DNA of 64,000 nt from Halorhabdus amylolytica (GCF_004944975.1 NZ_SPQG01000006.1:1-64000), one strand, 5' to 3'; counted from the stretch's first letter, positions 53,647 to 62,590 are shown. The notes: generated from the sequence alone by a model not told the origin. Translations and numbers: made by a program.

Positions 53647-55047
53647 ATGCTCCTGCAGTACGTCCAGCAGTCAATACTACAAGCAGTCTGCAAGCAGGGG
53701 GGATTGGGACACATGATTGTCCTGGAAAACGTGCGGACAGTCGTTCTTCTGTTCGGCATCAAGGACACGGTTCGATCGATCATCAACGACCTGTTCAACG
53801 CCGTGTTCGATTTCATGCTCGAACTCTTTGGGGATATTACGAGTTCCTTTTTGACGATCGATCCGGCCCAGCTACAGCCGTTCGAAGACATCTGGACAGT
53901 GGGGACACTCGTCTTTTTCAGCTTCCTCACCTTGTATGCTGCCTCGATGCTGGGATTGGCACAGGTTTTTCCAGGCGCTCAGCAGACCGACCCAGCCCGA
54001 TTCTTTTCGAGAGCGCTCGCTGCGACACTCTCTCTGTGGATCGTCAACCCCCCTGGGTGGGGATCGGATCTCTTCTCGAAGGGCGCGTTCGGCTGGGCGT
54101 TCGTCGTCGTGAACGAGATCTGCACGGTGTATCTCGAGCAGGTCGGGACGACTTTCTCGTTTCAGAGCGAGACCCTCGCCGGCGCACTGGGTGGTGGATT
54201 CATTCTCCTCGGGTTCGCGCTCTTCATCGGCGTACCGATACTGGTATTCGAGTTCGTGCTCCTCGCCCTCCTCGTCGCCAGGCAGGTCATCATCTTCTTC
54301 ACGTATGGGCTCTATCCCGTGTTGATCGTGTTCTGGGTGGCCGACGCCGGTCCACTGCGGTACGGCAAGCAACTCTCCTCGAAGCTGTTCAAAACGGCCA
54401 TCACGGCACTGGTCGGCGGTATCCTCTTCGCGGCCGTCTTCACGACGGGCATCGCCCTCATCAGTGGTAATAGTCACGTCTTCGGTGGTGGCGCAGTGAC
54501 CCAGGGGGCGAGTGGGGGTGCCCCCGTCGCGGAGGGCGTGTTCGCGACAGGTTCTTCGAGCGATTACCTGACGACTATCGTCTTCAAACTGATGGTCATC
54601 GGTGCAACGTGTTTGTTACCGACTCTCATGCTGGTCCAGATGTTGGGTGCAATTGGCAGTGGCATCACGTCGGTCGCACGACTGGGTGCCGCCGTCGCGT
54701 CGGGTGGCGCAAGTGTCGCTGCGTCGGGGGCGATGATGGCTACCAAGGAGATGAGCAAGAAAGGCGTCAAGAAGGGGGCCAAATCGGCAGCCAAGAAGGG
54801 CAAAAAGAAGGCCACACAGGGGATCAAAGATCAGGCGAAGTCCGCGGCAAGTACAGCCGCCGAGCGGGCGAATCCCGCCGACAGGGGGAGCGGACGGACG
54901 GGTAGTGGCGATCGCAATTCGGTCCTGAAGCGCAACGCCCCCCAGCTACAACAGTCCCAGCTCTCAGGGAACCAGTTTGACGGCGACGAATCAGCGACCG
55001 ACGAGGATGACGGGACATCGGGCCGGTCGAAATACCGTCGACGATAA
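53647..55047 (+). CDS. TrbL/VirB6-like polytopic membrane protein, paralog B
   Basis: 466 residues. The N-terminal part has amphipathic helices (NDLFNAVFDFMLELFGDITS), then the shared ALAATLSLWIVNPPGWGSDL motif, about six to eight membrane segments with ARQVIIFFTYGLYPVLIVFW, and a long basic, low-complexity cytoplasmic tail (KKGVKKGAKSAAKKGKKKAT then Ser/Asp-rich). This layout resembles VirB6/TrbL proteins of conjugative DNA transfer, but no transfer ATPase is visible. The start is ATG 53647, one base after the previous stop. Confidence 0.65.
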   Translation: MLLQYVQQSILQAVCKQGGLGHMIVLENVRTVVLLFGIKDTVRSIINDLFNAVFDFMLELFGDITSSFLTIDPAQLQPFEDIWTVGTLVFFSFLTLYAASMLGLAQVFPGAQQTDPARFFSRALAATLSLWIVNPPGWGSDLFSKGAFGWAFVVVNEICTVYLEQVGTTFSFQSETLAGALGGGFILLGFALFIGVPILVFEFVLLALLVARQVIIFFTYGLYPVLIVFWVADAGPLRYGKQLSSKLFKTAITALVGGILFAAVFTTGIALISGNSHVFGGGAVTQGASGGAPVAEGVFATGSSSDYLTTIVFKLMVIGATCLLPTLMLVQMLGAIGSGITSVARLGAAVASGGASVAASGAMMATKEMSKKGVKKGAKSAAKKGKKKATQGIKDQAKSAASTAAERANPADRGSGRTGSGDRNSVLKRNAPQLQQSQLSGNQFDGDESATDEDDGTSGRSKYRRR

Positions 55048-55157
55048 CGGCAGGTGAGACGTACAGTCGGAACCGCGATTCACTCGTAGTGACATCGGCT
55101 TTGACAGACATAGCAACCATTAAGTACGCATATGGCACGTATTTGTAACGTACACCA

Positions 55158-57068
55158 ATGGGGGTGCCGTTGGCGGGGACGATCCAGTGGTTGCTCGGCG
55201 GTGTCCCCAGCAACGGCGTCGTGTTGATCAGTTTCGGTCTCGACGCGCTCGTCGAGTGGATCAACACGCAGATTTTCAACGCGGTGTTCACGCTGCTCGG
55301 GTATCTCCTCAACGGGTCGATGCAGGCGTTGTTGCATCTGGAGTCCACTGCACTCAAGCAGTTCCAGGACATGTGGGAGCTGTCGGTGTACGTTTACTTC
55401 GCGCTGTTGACAATCTTTGCGCTGGCCCACCTCGGGATGTTTCAGTTCTTCCCGGACGACAAGAAGTCAGATCCGTACCGGTTTGCCGGGCGTGCGCTGG
55501 CGGCCACGCTGTCGTTGTTCATCGTCAATCCGCCGGGGTGGGGACCGACGCTGTGGGGTCGGGGACTGTTCGCGGCGGCCTTCGAGGTATCGAACGCGAC
55601 AATCGACATGTTCCTGGAGTCGACGACGTTCACAGTGTCGGCGAGTCCGAGCACGGGTGGGGTGGGGTCGTTCGTACTGTTGTTGTTCGGCGTCGTGATG
55701 GGGTTGATCGTCACTGTCGGGCAACTGGTCATGTTCGTCGTATTGATCGCGCGGAAGGTGATCGTCTACCTGACGTACGGCCTGTACCCACTGCTGATCG
55801 TGTTCTGGATCGGGGAACTCGGCCCACTCAAGTACGCGAAAGCGGTGGCCGAGAAGCTGTTCAAAGCGACGGGGATGTTGATCCCCGGTGGCATCCTGAT
55901 CGCGGGCGTGTTCGCGGTCGGGATGGAGTTTGCGACGGGATCGCTGGCGATGCTGGCCGGCGGGTCGGTCGACTCGGGCGGAGTTGACGCGGCGTTCGCG
56001 TCGGGGAGTAGCATGCATCCGTTGCTGGCGGCGGCGATGCCGTTGATGGCGGTGACGGCGATGAATCTGGTGGCGATCACGTACGTCGTCAAGTGGTTGA
56101 GCGGTGCGATGGGCGGTGCGGCCAGTGCGATGACGGGCAAAGCGAAGAGTGCGATGAAGGGTGGGGCGAGCAAGGCGAGCAGTGCGGTGTCGGCTGGCGC
56201 AGGTGGCGGCATGGTCGGTGGGATGACCGGCGGCGGCGACCGGACGGCAGTCAACAACCAGTTTGGCGGTGGGTCACCGGCCCCAGCGGGCGCTGGCGGC
56301 GGTGGCGGTCGTGACGAGGAGGGTCAGTCTCAGACGGTCAACGATACCGCGCCAGACCTGGAGCAGACGCCAATGTCGGCCCTCGATAGTGACCGCCTGG
56401 TCGAGGGCGACAGCGACTGGCAGGGATACACCGAGCCGACGACCGGTGGGGAATACGCGTCACCGGAGAGCGAGTCCGAGACATCTACCGAGGACGATTC
56501 AGCGTCGACAGAGAGCACCGAATCGTCCGAAGGGTCCGAGGAGTCACTGTCGGATCTGGAGAACCCGAAGGCGTCGGATATCCACTTCGAGGAGATCGAG
56601 CGCGAGGAGATGGGCGAAGCGATGACGAAGATGGACGACGAAGAGCGGGGTAAGTTGCTCTACGACGTGATGAACAAATCACGGACGGTGGACAATGCCC
56701 AGGGTGATGACGGGAACAAATACCTGCGTGGGCTCGGTGGAGATGCAGTGAAGGGGGCGGTAGGGACTGGAGTAGGGATAGCAGCAGCGGGTGGCGCGGC
56801 GCCGATGGTAGCGGCTGGCGCGGTAGCAGGTGCAGCAGTGCTCGGCGCTGGCCAGGGGATCGCTGGGACTGGAATGGAATCGATCACGTCGAAAATCGGC
56901 CAGGGGAAGGACCTGAAGAACTCGCTCACGAGTGAGCTATCAGAGTTCAAGTCGGAGATACAGGGCTGGGGCAACGAGGGCTCGGTGAAGACGGCGGGCT
57001 GGCGGACGGGCGAAAGTGGGGCTGGGAGCAGCGAATCGGATGGATTTGATGGGGATGATTACGTATGA
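55158..57068 (+). CDS. TrbL/VirB6-like polytopic membrane protein, paralog C
   Basis: 636 residues. It shares with paralog B the FNAVF helix, the ALAATLSLFIVNPPGWGPTL motif and VIVYLTYGLYPLLIVFWIG, with about eight membrane segments ending near residue 320. The tail is Gly/Ala-rich with GGMTGGGDRTAVNNQFGGGS, an Asp/Ser-rich acidic stretch, and an Ala/Gly-rich possible helical hairpin near residues 530-575 (AAGGAAPMVAAGAVAGAAVL). It has its own gap of 110 bases with TATA-like tracts. The start is ATG 55158. Its stop overlaps the next gene (ATGA). Confidence 0.65.
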   Translation: MGVPLAGTIQWLLGGVPSNGVVLISFGLDALVEWINTQIFNAVFTLLGYLLNGSMQALLHLESTALKQFQDMWELSVYVYFALLTIFALAHLGMFQFFPDDKKSDPYRFAGRALAATLSLFIVNPPGWGPTLWGRGLFAAAFEVSNATIDMFLESTTFTVSASPSTGGVGSFVLLLFGVVMGLIVTVGQLVMFVVLIARKVIVYLTYGLYPLLIVFWIGELGPLKYAKAVAEKLFKATGMLIPGGILIAGVFAVGMEFATGSLAMLAGGSVDSGGVDAAFASGSSMHPLLAAAMPLMAVTAMNLVAITYVVKWLSGAMGGAASAMTGKAKSAMKGGASKASSAVSAGAGGGMVGGMTGGGDRTAVNNQFGGGSPAPAGAGGGGGRDEEGQSQTVNDTAPDLEQTPMSALDSDRLVEGDSDWQGYTEPTTGGEYASPESESETSTEDDSASTESTESSEGSEESLSDLENPKASDIHFEEIEREEMGEAMTKMDDEERGKLLYDVMNKSRTVDNAQGDDGNKYLRGLGGDAVKGAVGTGVGIAAAGGAAPMVAAGAVAGAAVLGAGQGIAGTGMESITSKIGQGKDLKNSLTSELSEFKSEIQGWGNEGSVKTAGWRTGESGAGSSESDGFDGDDYV

Positions 57069-57838
57069 TGGAAAATAACACAAAGAAAAGAAGGATGAGT
57101 GCTGAAGTGGTCGGACACAAAGAAAGTGACTGTGGTGTTGAGGTGTTTGACGAGAGGGGTAATAGACACGTAATTACAATTGAATGGGATGGACACATCC
57201 AGAGACATTCTCAAGAATCATATCCCCACGAACCAGCCGACCGAACGTTCGAAGAGCAGAAGCTGATGACGCAGGTCGAGGAGCGGGCAAAACTCGCGGC
57301 CCAACAAGAATTTCCGGATGCAGATATTCTGCCGGCCGAGTGGATCCCGGAAGAACTCAACCGGGCGATGCTGGCCTTAGAGAAACTGCACGTGGACGAC
57401 TTTGCCGAGGAGTTCGAGGAGTGCTATCGAATGCTCACCAATCCGGCCTCGGTCCCAGAAGTACCAGAAGACTCGGCAGAGATCATCTTCGCACCATTCC
57501 TCGTCAACGAGGACGACGAGGTGGCGTACGTGCCGACGCCAGTAATCAAATACCGCGACGAGTCTGGCGAGGCTCACTACACCCACAAGGAGTCGCGATA
57601 CGAGGAACTACTGGACGAACCGCATTTGACGAAATTCCCGGTTACGCTACCACCGCTGGAATTCAAAGATGGGGACTACGAATTCCCGGACGGGTTCCAG
57701 ATATTCATCATCGAGCATCTGCTGGCCCAACTCAGAGATGTTTATCGCCACGTCGGTGAGGAACCGCCGGAGTACTGCAAGGAAACGGACATCTGGGGCA
57801 AGCCACTGACGACAGAAGACGAGGAATACTACGACTAG
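57065..57838 (+). CDS. Acidic cytoplasmic protein of the membrane-protein island
   Basis: 257 residues with no membrane segment. The first 55 codons are unusually AT-rich and contain the conserved-looking block HKESDCGVEVFDERGNRHVI, then IEWDGHIQRHSQESYPHEPADR. The rest is acidic and helical (QVEERAKLAAQQEFPDADIL, ALEKLHVDDFAEEFEECYRM). The start ATG 57065 overlaps the previous stop (ATGA), which couples translation to paralog C. Function is unknown; the composition break suggests a chimera of two sources. Confidence 0.65.
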   Translation: MMENNTKKRRMSAEVVGHKESDCGVEVFDERGNRHVITIEWDGHIQRHSQESYPHEPADRTFEEQKLMTQVEERAKLAAQQEFPDADILPAEWIPEELNRAMLALEKLHVDDFAEEFEECYRMLTNPASVPEVPEDSAEIIFAPFLVNEDDEVAYVPTPVIKYRDESGEAHYTHKESRYEELLDEPHLTKFPVTLPPLEFKDGDYEFPDGFQIFIIEHLLAQLRDVYRHVGEEPPEYCKETDIWGKPLTTEDEEYYD

Positions 57839-58068
57839 TGACGACAAGCGTGGTGTGTGATGGCGTTGGACGGTCGATTTACACGACGCCGGACTTAGAG
57901 CAGTCCTCACTGGGGGAGTACAGCATGGGCGGCATCGGTGGATCGATCGCGGGACCAATTGGGGCCGGAGCGATGGCAGGCGGATTGATGGGCGGAGGCG
58001 ATCAGACGGCAGTGAACAATCGGTTTAATAGGAGACCGATATCACCAGCGGTTCGACCTGAGTCGTGA
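57838..58068 (+). CDS. Small glycine-rich protein sharing a motif with paralog C
   Basis: 76 residues. It starts at GTG 57838, which overlaps the previous stop by one base. It contains AGGLMGGGDQTAVNNRFNRR, near-identical in part to the tail of paralog C (GGMTGGGDRTAVNNQF), and TTPDLEQSSLG, similar to another tail segment of C (TAPDLEQTPMS) but in swapped order. It may be a broken copy of C or a small partner. I cannot tell which. Confidence 0.45.
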   Translation: MTTSVVCDGVGRSIYTTPDLEQSSLGEYSMGGIGGSIAGPIGAGAMAGGLMGGGDQTAVNNRFNRRPISPAVRPES

Positions 58069-58499
58069 CTGTCAATGAGTCGAAACATATTGGGGGTGGT
58101 GAACCAACCTCTCAGACAGCGGATTACTATCCAGTAATTCGATTGGGGGACCTAACACAGCGGTCAAATAGGCTCGCTCCGATAGCTGTTGACATGTACG
58201 TCTCCCCAGCCGTCAAATCGATCAGTCGACGTCCGATCGAGGGTGCGTCGGTGACGGTGCTGCTCCGAGTTGCTGATGGGACCGACGTGGATACTGTCGG
58301 AGATGCGGTTCGTGAAGTGGGTGGCACCGTCGAATCGGAACTGCAGTTCAGGACACTGATGGTTTCGGTAGCTCACGAGGACCTTCCGGCAGTTTGTGCG
58401 ATCGATGGTATCGAATCGATCGAGACCAAGAATACGCTGGCGATCGACGCCGACGGCGCGGGCGAAGACGTCGAACAACACCGTTTTCCGGAGAACTGA
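58065..58499 (+). CDS. Small protein with I9-like (subtilisin propeptide-type) fold pattern
   Basis: 144 residues. GTG 58065 overlaps the previous stop (GTGA). The core SVTVLLRVADGTDVDTVGDA, then EVGGTVESELQFRTLMVSVA and AVCAIDGIESIETKNTLAID has the strand-helix-strand-strand-helix-strand pattern of inhibitor I9 propeptides. No protease gene is adjacent. It may be a standalone inhibitor or chaperone, or an unrelated ferredoxin-like protein. It is the last of six co-oriented genes. Confidence 0.5.
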   Translation: MTVNESKHIGGGEPTSQTADYYPVIRLGDLTQRSNRLAPIAVDMYVSPAVKSISRRPIEGASVTVLLRVADGTDVDTVGDAVREVGGTVESELQFRTLMVSVAHEDLPAVCAIDGIESIETKNTLAIDADGAGEDVEQHRFPEN

Positions 58500-58570
58500 C
58501 GAGGAGAGTTCGAGCGAGTGGCCGGATAGACGCAAACGTTTTGCCCACCCACAGACAACCTCGAATCAGC

Positions 58571-59029
58571 ATGCCGGACTGTCCACTCGCCGACGATTGC
58601 CCCGAATTCACCGAGCGGATCGAGGGCATGGGGTGCACTCACTACGGCGACCGCGGGGGGGCCGAGTGGTGTAACCACTACAACCAGCCCATCTCGGATC
58701 TGAAGTCCCAGCCGGTCAAGCCGGGCGAGGAAGTCGTCGTCACCGTCGAGGATATCCACGAGAGCGGTGCCGGCGTCGGCCGGACCGAGGACGGATTCAT
58801 TCTCCTGATCGACGGCGTCCTCCCCGAGGCTCGCGCACGGGTTCGCGTCACGACAGTCCACTCGAACCACGCCCGGGCCGAGGAGATCGAACGCCTCCCT
58901 CTCGAGGACGACGAGGAAGTCCAAACGGACGAGGTGGCAGGCGATGACGAGGAGGAAGCTGGCGAGGACGGACAGGAGGGACCTGATCGCCCAGAACTCG
59001 GTAGCCGGGACAACTTCTGGGGCGCATAA
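58571..59029 (+). CDS. TRAM-domain zinc-type RNA-binding protein
   Basis: 152 residues. N-terminal cysteines (MPDCPLADDCPEFTERIEGM then GCTHYGDRGGAEWCNHY) form a possible zinc site. A TRAM domain follows (VKPGEEVVVTVEDIHESGAG to LPEARARVRVTTVHSNHARA). The C terminus is acidic. TRAM proteins of archaea bind RNA, and some act as cold-shock-like RNA chaperones. I chose ATG 58571 because the zinc pattern starts there; the in-frame 59 residues upstream are basic and lack a family pattern. Confidence 0.85.
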   Translation: MPDCPLADDCPEFTERIEGMGCTHYGDRGGAEWCNHYNQPISDLKSQPVKPGEEVVVTVEDIHESGAGVGRTEDGFILLIDGVLPEARARVRVTTVHSNHARAEEIERLPLEDDEEVQTDEVAGDDEEEAGEDGQEGPDRPELGSRDNFWGA

Positions 59030-59158
59030 GTCCGCTGCGTCCGGTCGTCGCAGGCGTTACGTCTGGACAGTCCGGTTTTTCGCCGTCAACCGCTATCGGG
59101 TATGTCGATCGTTCGCTTACCCGTGGGTCTTTTTCCATCGCGGCGTTCACCCGTTGGT

Positions 59159-59944
59159 ATGGATCTCGATCTGGCGGACAACGTCGCGCTGTGTACCGCT
59201 GCTACCAGCGGTCTCGGACTTGCGAGCGCTGAATCCCTGGCCGCGGAAGGTGCGGACGTCGTCGTCTGTGGTCGTAGCGAATCGCGACTCGAATCGGCTC
59301 GTGATCGACTCGAAGCCACGGGATCGGGCGACGTTCGTGCGATCCAGGCCGACATAACGGATCCGGATCACGCCGAGACACTGGTCGAGGAGACCGTCGA
59401 GACCTTTGGCGGGCTGGATCATCTCGTGACGAGCGCGGGTGGGCCGCCTAGTGGATCGTTCTTGGAAACGCCCACCGACGCGTGGTACGACGCCTACGAC
59501 CTGCTCGTGATGGGCGTCGTGCGCATAACGCGGGCAGCCTATCCACATCTCCGGGAGAGCGAGGCGGGTTCGATCGTCAACATCACGTCCCGGTCGGTCC
59601 GGGAAGTCATCGATGATCTGGTGCTCTCGAACGCCGTTCGGCGCGCGGTCATCGGCCTGATGCAGACTCAGGCCCGCGAGTTCGCCCCTGACGTACGCGT
59701 CAACGCCGTTCTTCCGGGGGCCCACGAGACCGCCAGAATCGAGGAGTTGATCGAGGACGCCGTCGATCGTGGGGAGTACGACAGTTACGAGGCGGGCTAC
59801 GAGGACTGGGGGAGTGACGTCCCGCTGGGACGCATCGGCGAGCCCCGGGAACTGGGCGACGTGGTCGCGTTCCTATCGAGTCCACGGGCGAGTTTCATCA
59901 CTGGCGTGGCGGTACCGATCGACGGCGGCTCGATCAGGGAGTGA
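59159..59944 (+). CDS. Short-chain dehydrogenase/reductase
   Basis: 261 residues. The nucleotide motif is altered to CTAATSGLGLASAESLAAEG, where TGxxxGxG usually stands. TSAGG takes the place of NNAG, and the catalytic Ser is in NITSRSVREV. There is no YxxxK: the region reads LSNAVRRAVIGLMQTQAREF, where the Tyr is Asn. Such divergent SDRs (with N/S replacing Tyr) are seen in the atypical SDR group, so classic activity is doubtful. The start is ATG 59159. No operon partner. Confidence 0.85.
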   Translation: MDLDLADNVALCTAATSGLGLASAESLAAEGADVVVCGRSESRLESARDRLEATGSGDVRAIQADITDPDHAETLVEETVETFGGLDHLVTSAGGPPSGSFLETPTDAWYDAYDLLVMGVVRITRAAYPHLRESEAGSIVNITSRSVREVIDDLVLSNAVRRAVIGLMQTQAREFAPDVRVNAVLPGAHETARIEELIEDAVDRGEYDSYEAGYEDWGSDVPLGRIGEPRELGDVVAFLSSPRASFITGVAVPIDGGSIRE

Positions 59945-59977
59945 CGGCGCTCCGGATCGGTGAGGGGCGGGAACGAC

Positions 59978-60184
59978 TCACTTGAGTTCGGGACGGGCCA
60001 TCGATAGTGCGATCATCACGCCGACAGAGACGATCGCGACGGCCATCGCGCCAACGTAACCGACCGGCGGAAGCCCGCCCCACGGCGGGTTCGGGAAGAA
60101 GAAGTCGACGATCAACACGCCGATCATACTCAGCGACGCCAGCACCGAGAGGGCGAACAGCCAGAACCAGACGTACCCGCGCAT
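59978..60184 (-). CDS. Small two-helix membrane protein (68 aa)
   Basis: 68 residues with two membrane segments (WFWLFALSVLASLSMIGVLI and YVGAMAVAIVSVGVMIALSM), separated by FPNPPWGGLPPVG. The start is ATG 60184. The gene is 40 bases downstream of the ABC-2 permease gene on the same strand and may belong to its operon. No function can be assigned. Confidence 0.72.
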   Translation of the reverse strand: MRGYVWFWLFALSVLASLSMIGVLIVDFFFPNPPWGGLPPVGYVGAMAVAIVSVGVMIALSMARPELK

Positions 60185-60224
60185 AGGTCCGGATTCTCCG
60201 GGCGAACTAAAGGAACTTCCGGGA

Positions 60225-61838
60225 TCACGGTCGATCGAGATCGATGTCCCGGAATCGACGAGTGGCGTACCAGTATCCACCGGCAGCGATGACCCCGAGC
60301 ACGATCGTGTACCCGGCCAGGAGTCCGACGCCTTCGAGTGCGTATTCCGTTAGCGTCAGCCACAGCAGTCCGAAGCCGATCGCGCCGACGGCCATCCCGC
60401 CCATGAAGAACGCGATCGTGATCAGCAACGAGGGATGGGCCCGTTCGACACTCATGTACTCGCGGCGTTCGAACTTCGGGACGGCGGCTCCCAATCCGAG
60501 TGCCGTCCCCACGCCGGCGACGACCAGCAGGACGGCGAGCAGCGACTGTCCGAGGACGAAGGCGGGCGAATATTCGACCAGTCCGAGCGGGGTCCCCACT
60601 CCGATCCCGACTACCAGTCCGAGGACGATCCCGGCGAGCATGCGTCCCCGGAGGAGCGGGCCGATCGCGGGGACACTCGTCAGCAGGAGTGAGAGCTGAT
60701 CCCGGTCGTCGCCCAGCGGGTTCAAACAGAACGCGCCGCCCGCGAGGATCGATCCTGCGATGACCATCCCGGGGGGACCGATCGTCAATAGCGTGTGTGG
60801 ATCCTCCAGAGCCGTCCCGCTCATGCCGAGCGCGCCGAACAGCACCGGCGTGAGGTGGGCGAGCGTTCGGGGGTCTCGGCGGGTCCGCAATAGGTATCGC
60901 CAGGCGATCCGACTCGCCGGCGTGAGATCGAACACTCTCGGCACGTCGTCGGTACCCTCGATACGGGGTGTCCTCCCGTCGCCGCCGACGTCACGGACGA
61001 GCATGTGTGTCTCGACGCGGATCGCGGCGACGAGCCCGAGCGGCGCGATCACGAGCAGCGCCGCGCTGATGACGATACCGAGTGCCTCGATCGTCGCCCC
61101 CAGTGGCGCGAACACGAGGCTAGCGTACGCCTGTAGTGGCCCACCCGGCAGTATCGATCCGATCGACCCTGGTTTCAGGTAACTCCCGTCCTCGAACATC
61201 GGCGCCAACGCGGCCTGGGTCCCGACGAAGATCGCGATAATGAGCCCCACGAACACCGTCGCACGGATCCACAGCGACACCTGTACTCGCTCGTTGACGT
61301 ATCTGGCGCCGTCACCGACGAGTCTTCCAGCGACCAGCCCAATAGCCGCCACCGGAAGGGAACCGATACCCACGAGGACGGGAACCAGTGGACTGCCGGC
61401 CCCGACGCCGACGCCCGCGAGCAGGACGACTCCGGCGGGGACGAGGCCGGCCAATCCTTCCATGGTCCGCGTGACGAACCGACCGAGCGAGACGGCCGCC
61501 GGCGGGATCGACGTCCGGATCAGCGGCCCGACGACGCCGACCCGTGACTGGTTGAACCCACCGACGAACCCGACGTATCCGCCGGCGAAAACGACGCCGA
61601 GGTAGCTCGCGGCGAGCGTCCCGATCGGGAGCGCTCCGCTCGCGGCCGCCCGTCCGAATCCGGTCGCCTCCCCCCACAGGAGCAGTGGGAAGCCGACCGC
61701 CATCAACAGCATGAATCCCGTCCCCACGGTCTGACGGAGGTTTCCGCGAACGTTGCGAACGGTCGTGAGAAGCTCGACCCTCGCAAGTGTCCAGGCCGCC
61801 CTGAACGTTCCCTCGCTGGATCGTTTCGTCCCCGTCAT
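60225..61838 (-). CDS. ABC-2-type exporter permease (12-helix form)
   Basis: 537 residues with about 12 membrane segments. The start overlaps the ATPase stop by four bases, so the two form one ABC exporter. The N-terminal FRAAWTLARVELLTTVRNVR and the central LTPASRIAWRYLLRTRRDPR loops are typical cytoplasmic entry points of ABC-2 permeases. The cargo is unknown; related haloarchaeal pairs have no known substrate. The start is ATG 61838. Confidence 0.85.
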   Translation of the reverse strand: MTGTKRSSEGTFRAAWTLARVELLTTVRNVRGNLRQTVGTGFMLLMAVGFPLLLWGEATGFGRAAASGALPIGTLAASYLGVVFAGGYVGFVGGFNQSRVGVVGPLIRTSIPPAAVSLGRFVTRTMEGLAGLVPAGVVLLAGVGVGAGSPLVPVLVGIGSLPVAAIGLVAGRLVGDGARYVNERVQVSLWIRATVFVGLIIAIFVGTQAALAPMFEDGSYLKPGSIGSILPGGPLQAYASLVFAPLGATIEALGIVISAALLVIAPLGLVAAIRVETHMLVRDVGGDGRTPRIEGTDDVPRVFDLTPASRIAWRYLLRTRRDPRTLAHLTPVLFGALGMSGTALEDPHTLLTIGPPGMVIAGSILAGGAFCLNPLGDDRDQLSLLLTSVPAIGPLLRGRMLAGIVLGLVVGIGVGTPLGLVEYSPAFVLGQSLLAVLLVVAGVGTALGLGAAVPKFERREYMSVERAHPSLLITIAFFMGGMAVGAIGFGLLWLTLTEYALEGVGLLAGYTIVLGVIAAGGYWYATRRFRDIDLDRP

Positions 61839-62590
61839 TGCCAGGCTGTCGAAGGATCCGCGGTCAATTCGAGGAACGCATCTTCGAGGTCCCCTTCGCC
61901 GTCGTCGCTGGCTCCGGCGAGCCCGTCGGGCGATCCTTCCGAGACCAGCCGACCGTCATAGAGGACGCCTACCCGGTCGGCGATCTCCTCGACGACCGGC
62001 AGGATGTGTGTCGAGAGGAACACCGTCGTCTCACCGGCGGCTAGCTCGACGATCAACTCCCGGAGAGTCTTGGCCGCCCGGGGATCGAGTCCGGAAGTCG
62101 GTTCGTCGAGGAAGACCACTGCCGGGTCGTGCTGGACGGCCTGGATGAACGCCGTCTTCTGTTTCATCCCCTTTGAGTAGCCGTCGATGCGCCGATCGAG
62201 ATCCGATTTCAACTCGAGCGCATCGGCGATCTCCAGTGCTCGATTTTTGACCTGGTGCCAGGGCACGTTTCGCAGGTCGGCGGCGAAGTGCAATTGTTCG
62301 CGTCCGGTCAGCTCGCGGTACAGCGGTGGCTCCTCGGGTAGGAGCCCGATGTGATCGACGAGACTTGAGCGATCGGCACAGTGGACGCCGTCGACGAACG
62401 CGTCGCCGTTCGTCGGCTCGCTCAGTCCTGTCAGGATCCGCATCGTCGTGGTCTTGCCTGCACCGTTCGGTCCGAGGAAGCCGTAAACGACGCCCTCGGG
62501 CACTTCGAGACCCAGGCCATCGACGGCCGTCGTCTCCCCGTAGCGCTTGGTGATCTCCCTCGCGGTGATCGCGTTCCCGTCGGCTGTCAT
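61835..62590 (-). CDS. ABC-2-type exporter ATPase
   Basis: 251 residues. Walker A is LGPNGAGKTTTMRI, the Q-loop LLPEEPPLYREL, the signature YSKGMKQKTAFI (an SKGM form usual in ABC-2 ATPases), and Walker B VVFLDEPTSGLDP with H-loop LSTHIL. It powers the permease encoded next. The start is ATG 62590. It may export a lipid, drug or ion; the sequence does not say. Confidence 0.9.
   Translation of the reverse strand: MTADGNAITAREITKRYGETTAVDGLGLEVPEGVVYGFLGPNGAGKTTTMRILTGLSEPTNGDAFVDGVHCADRSSLVDHIGLLPEEPPLYRELTGREQLHFAADLRNVPWHQVKNRALEIADALELKSDLDRRIDGYSKGMKQKTAFIQAVQHDPAVVFLDEPTSGLDPRAAKTLRELIVELAAGETTVFLSTHILPVVEEIADRVGVLYDGRLVSEGSPDGLAGASDDGEGDLEDAFLELTADPSTAWQ

Noticed and set aside
53190-58499. 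The membrane-protein island as a virus or integrated plasmid with known att sites
   Set aside because: No integrase, tRNA, direct-repeat att site, capsid or replication gene was found beside it, so I kept only the composition and gene-content description.
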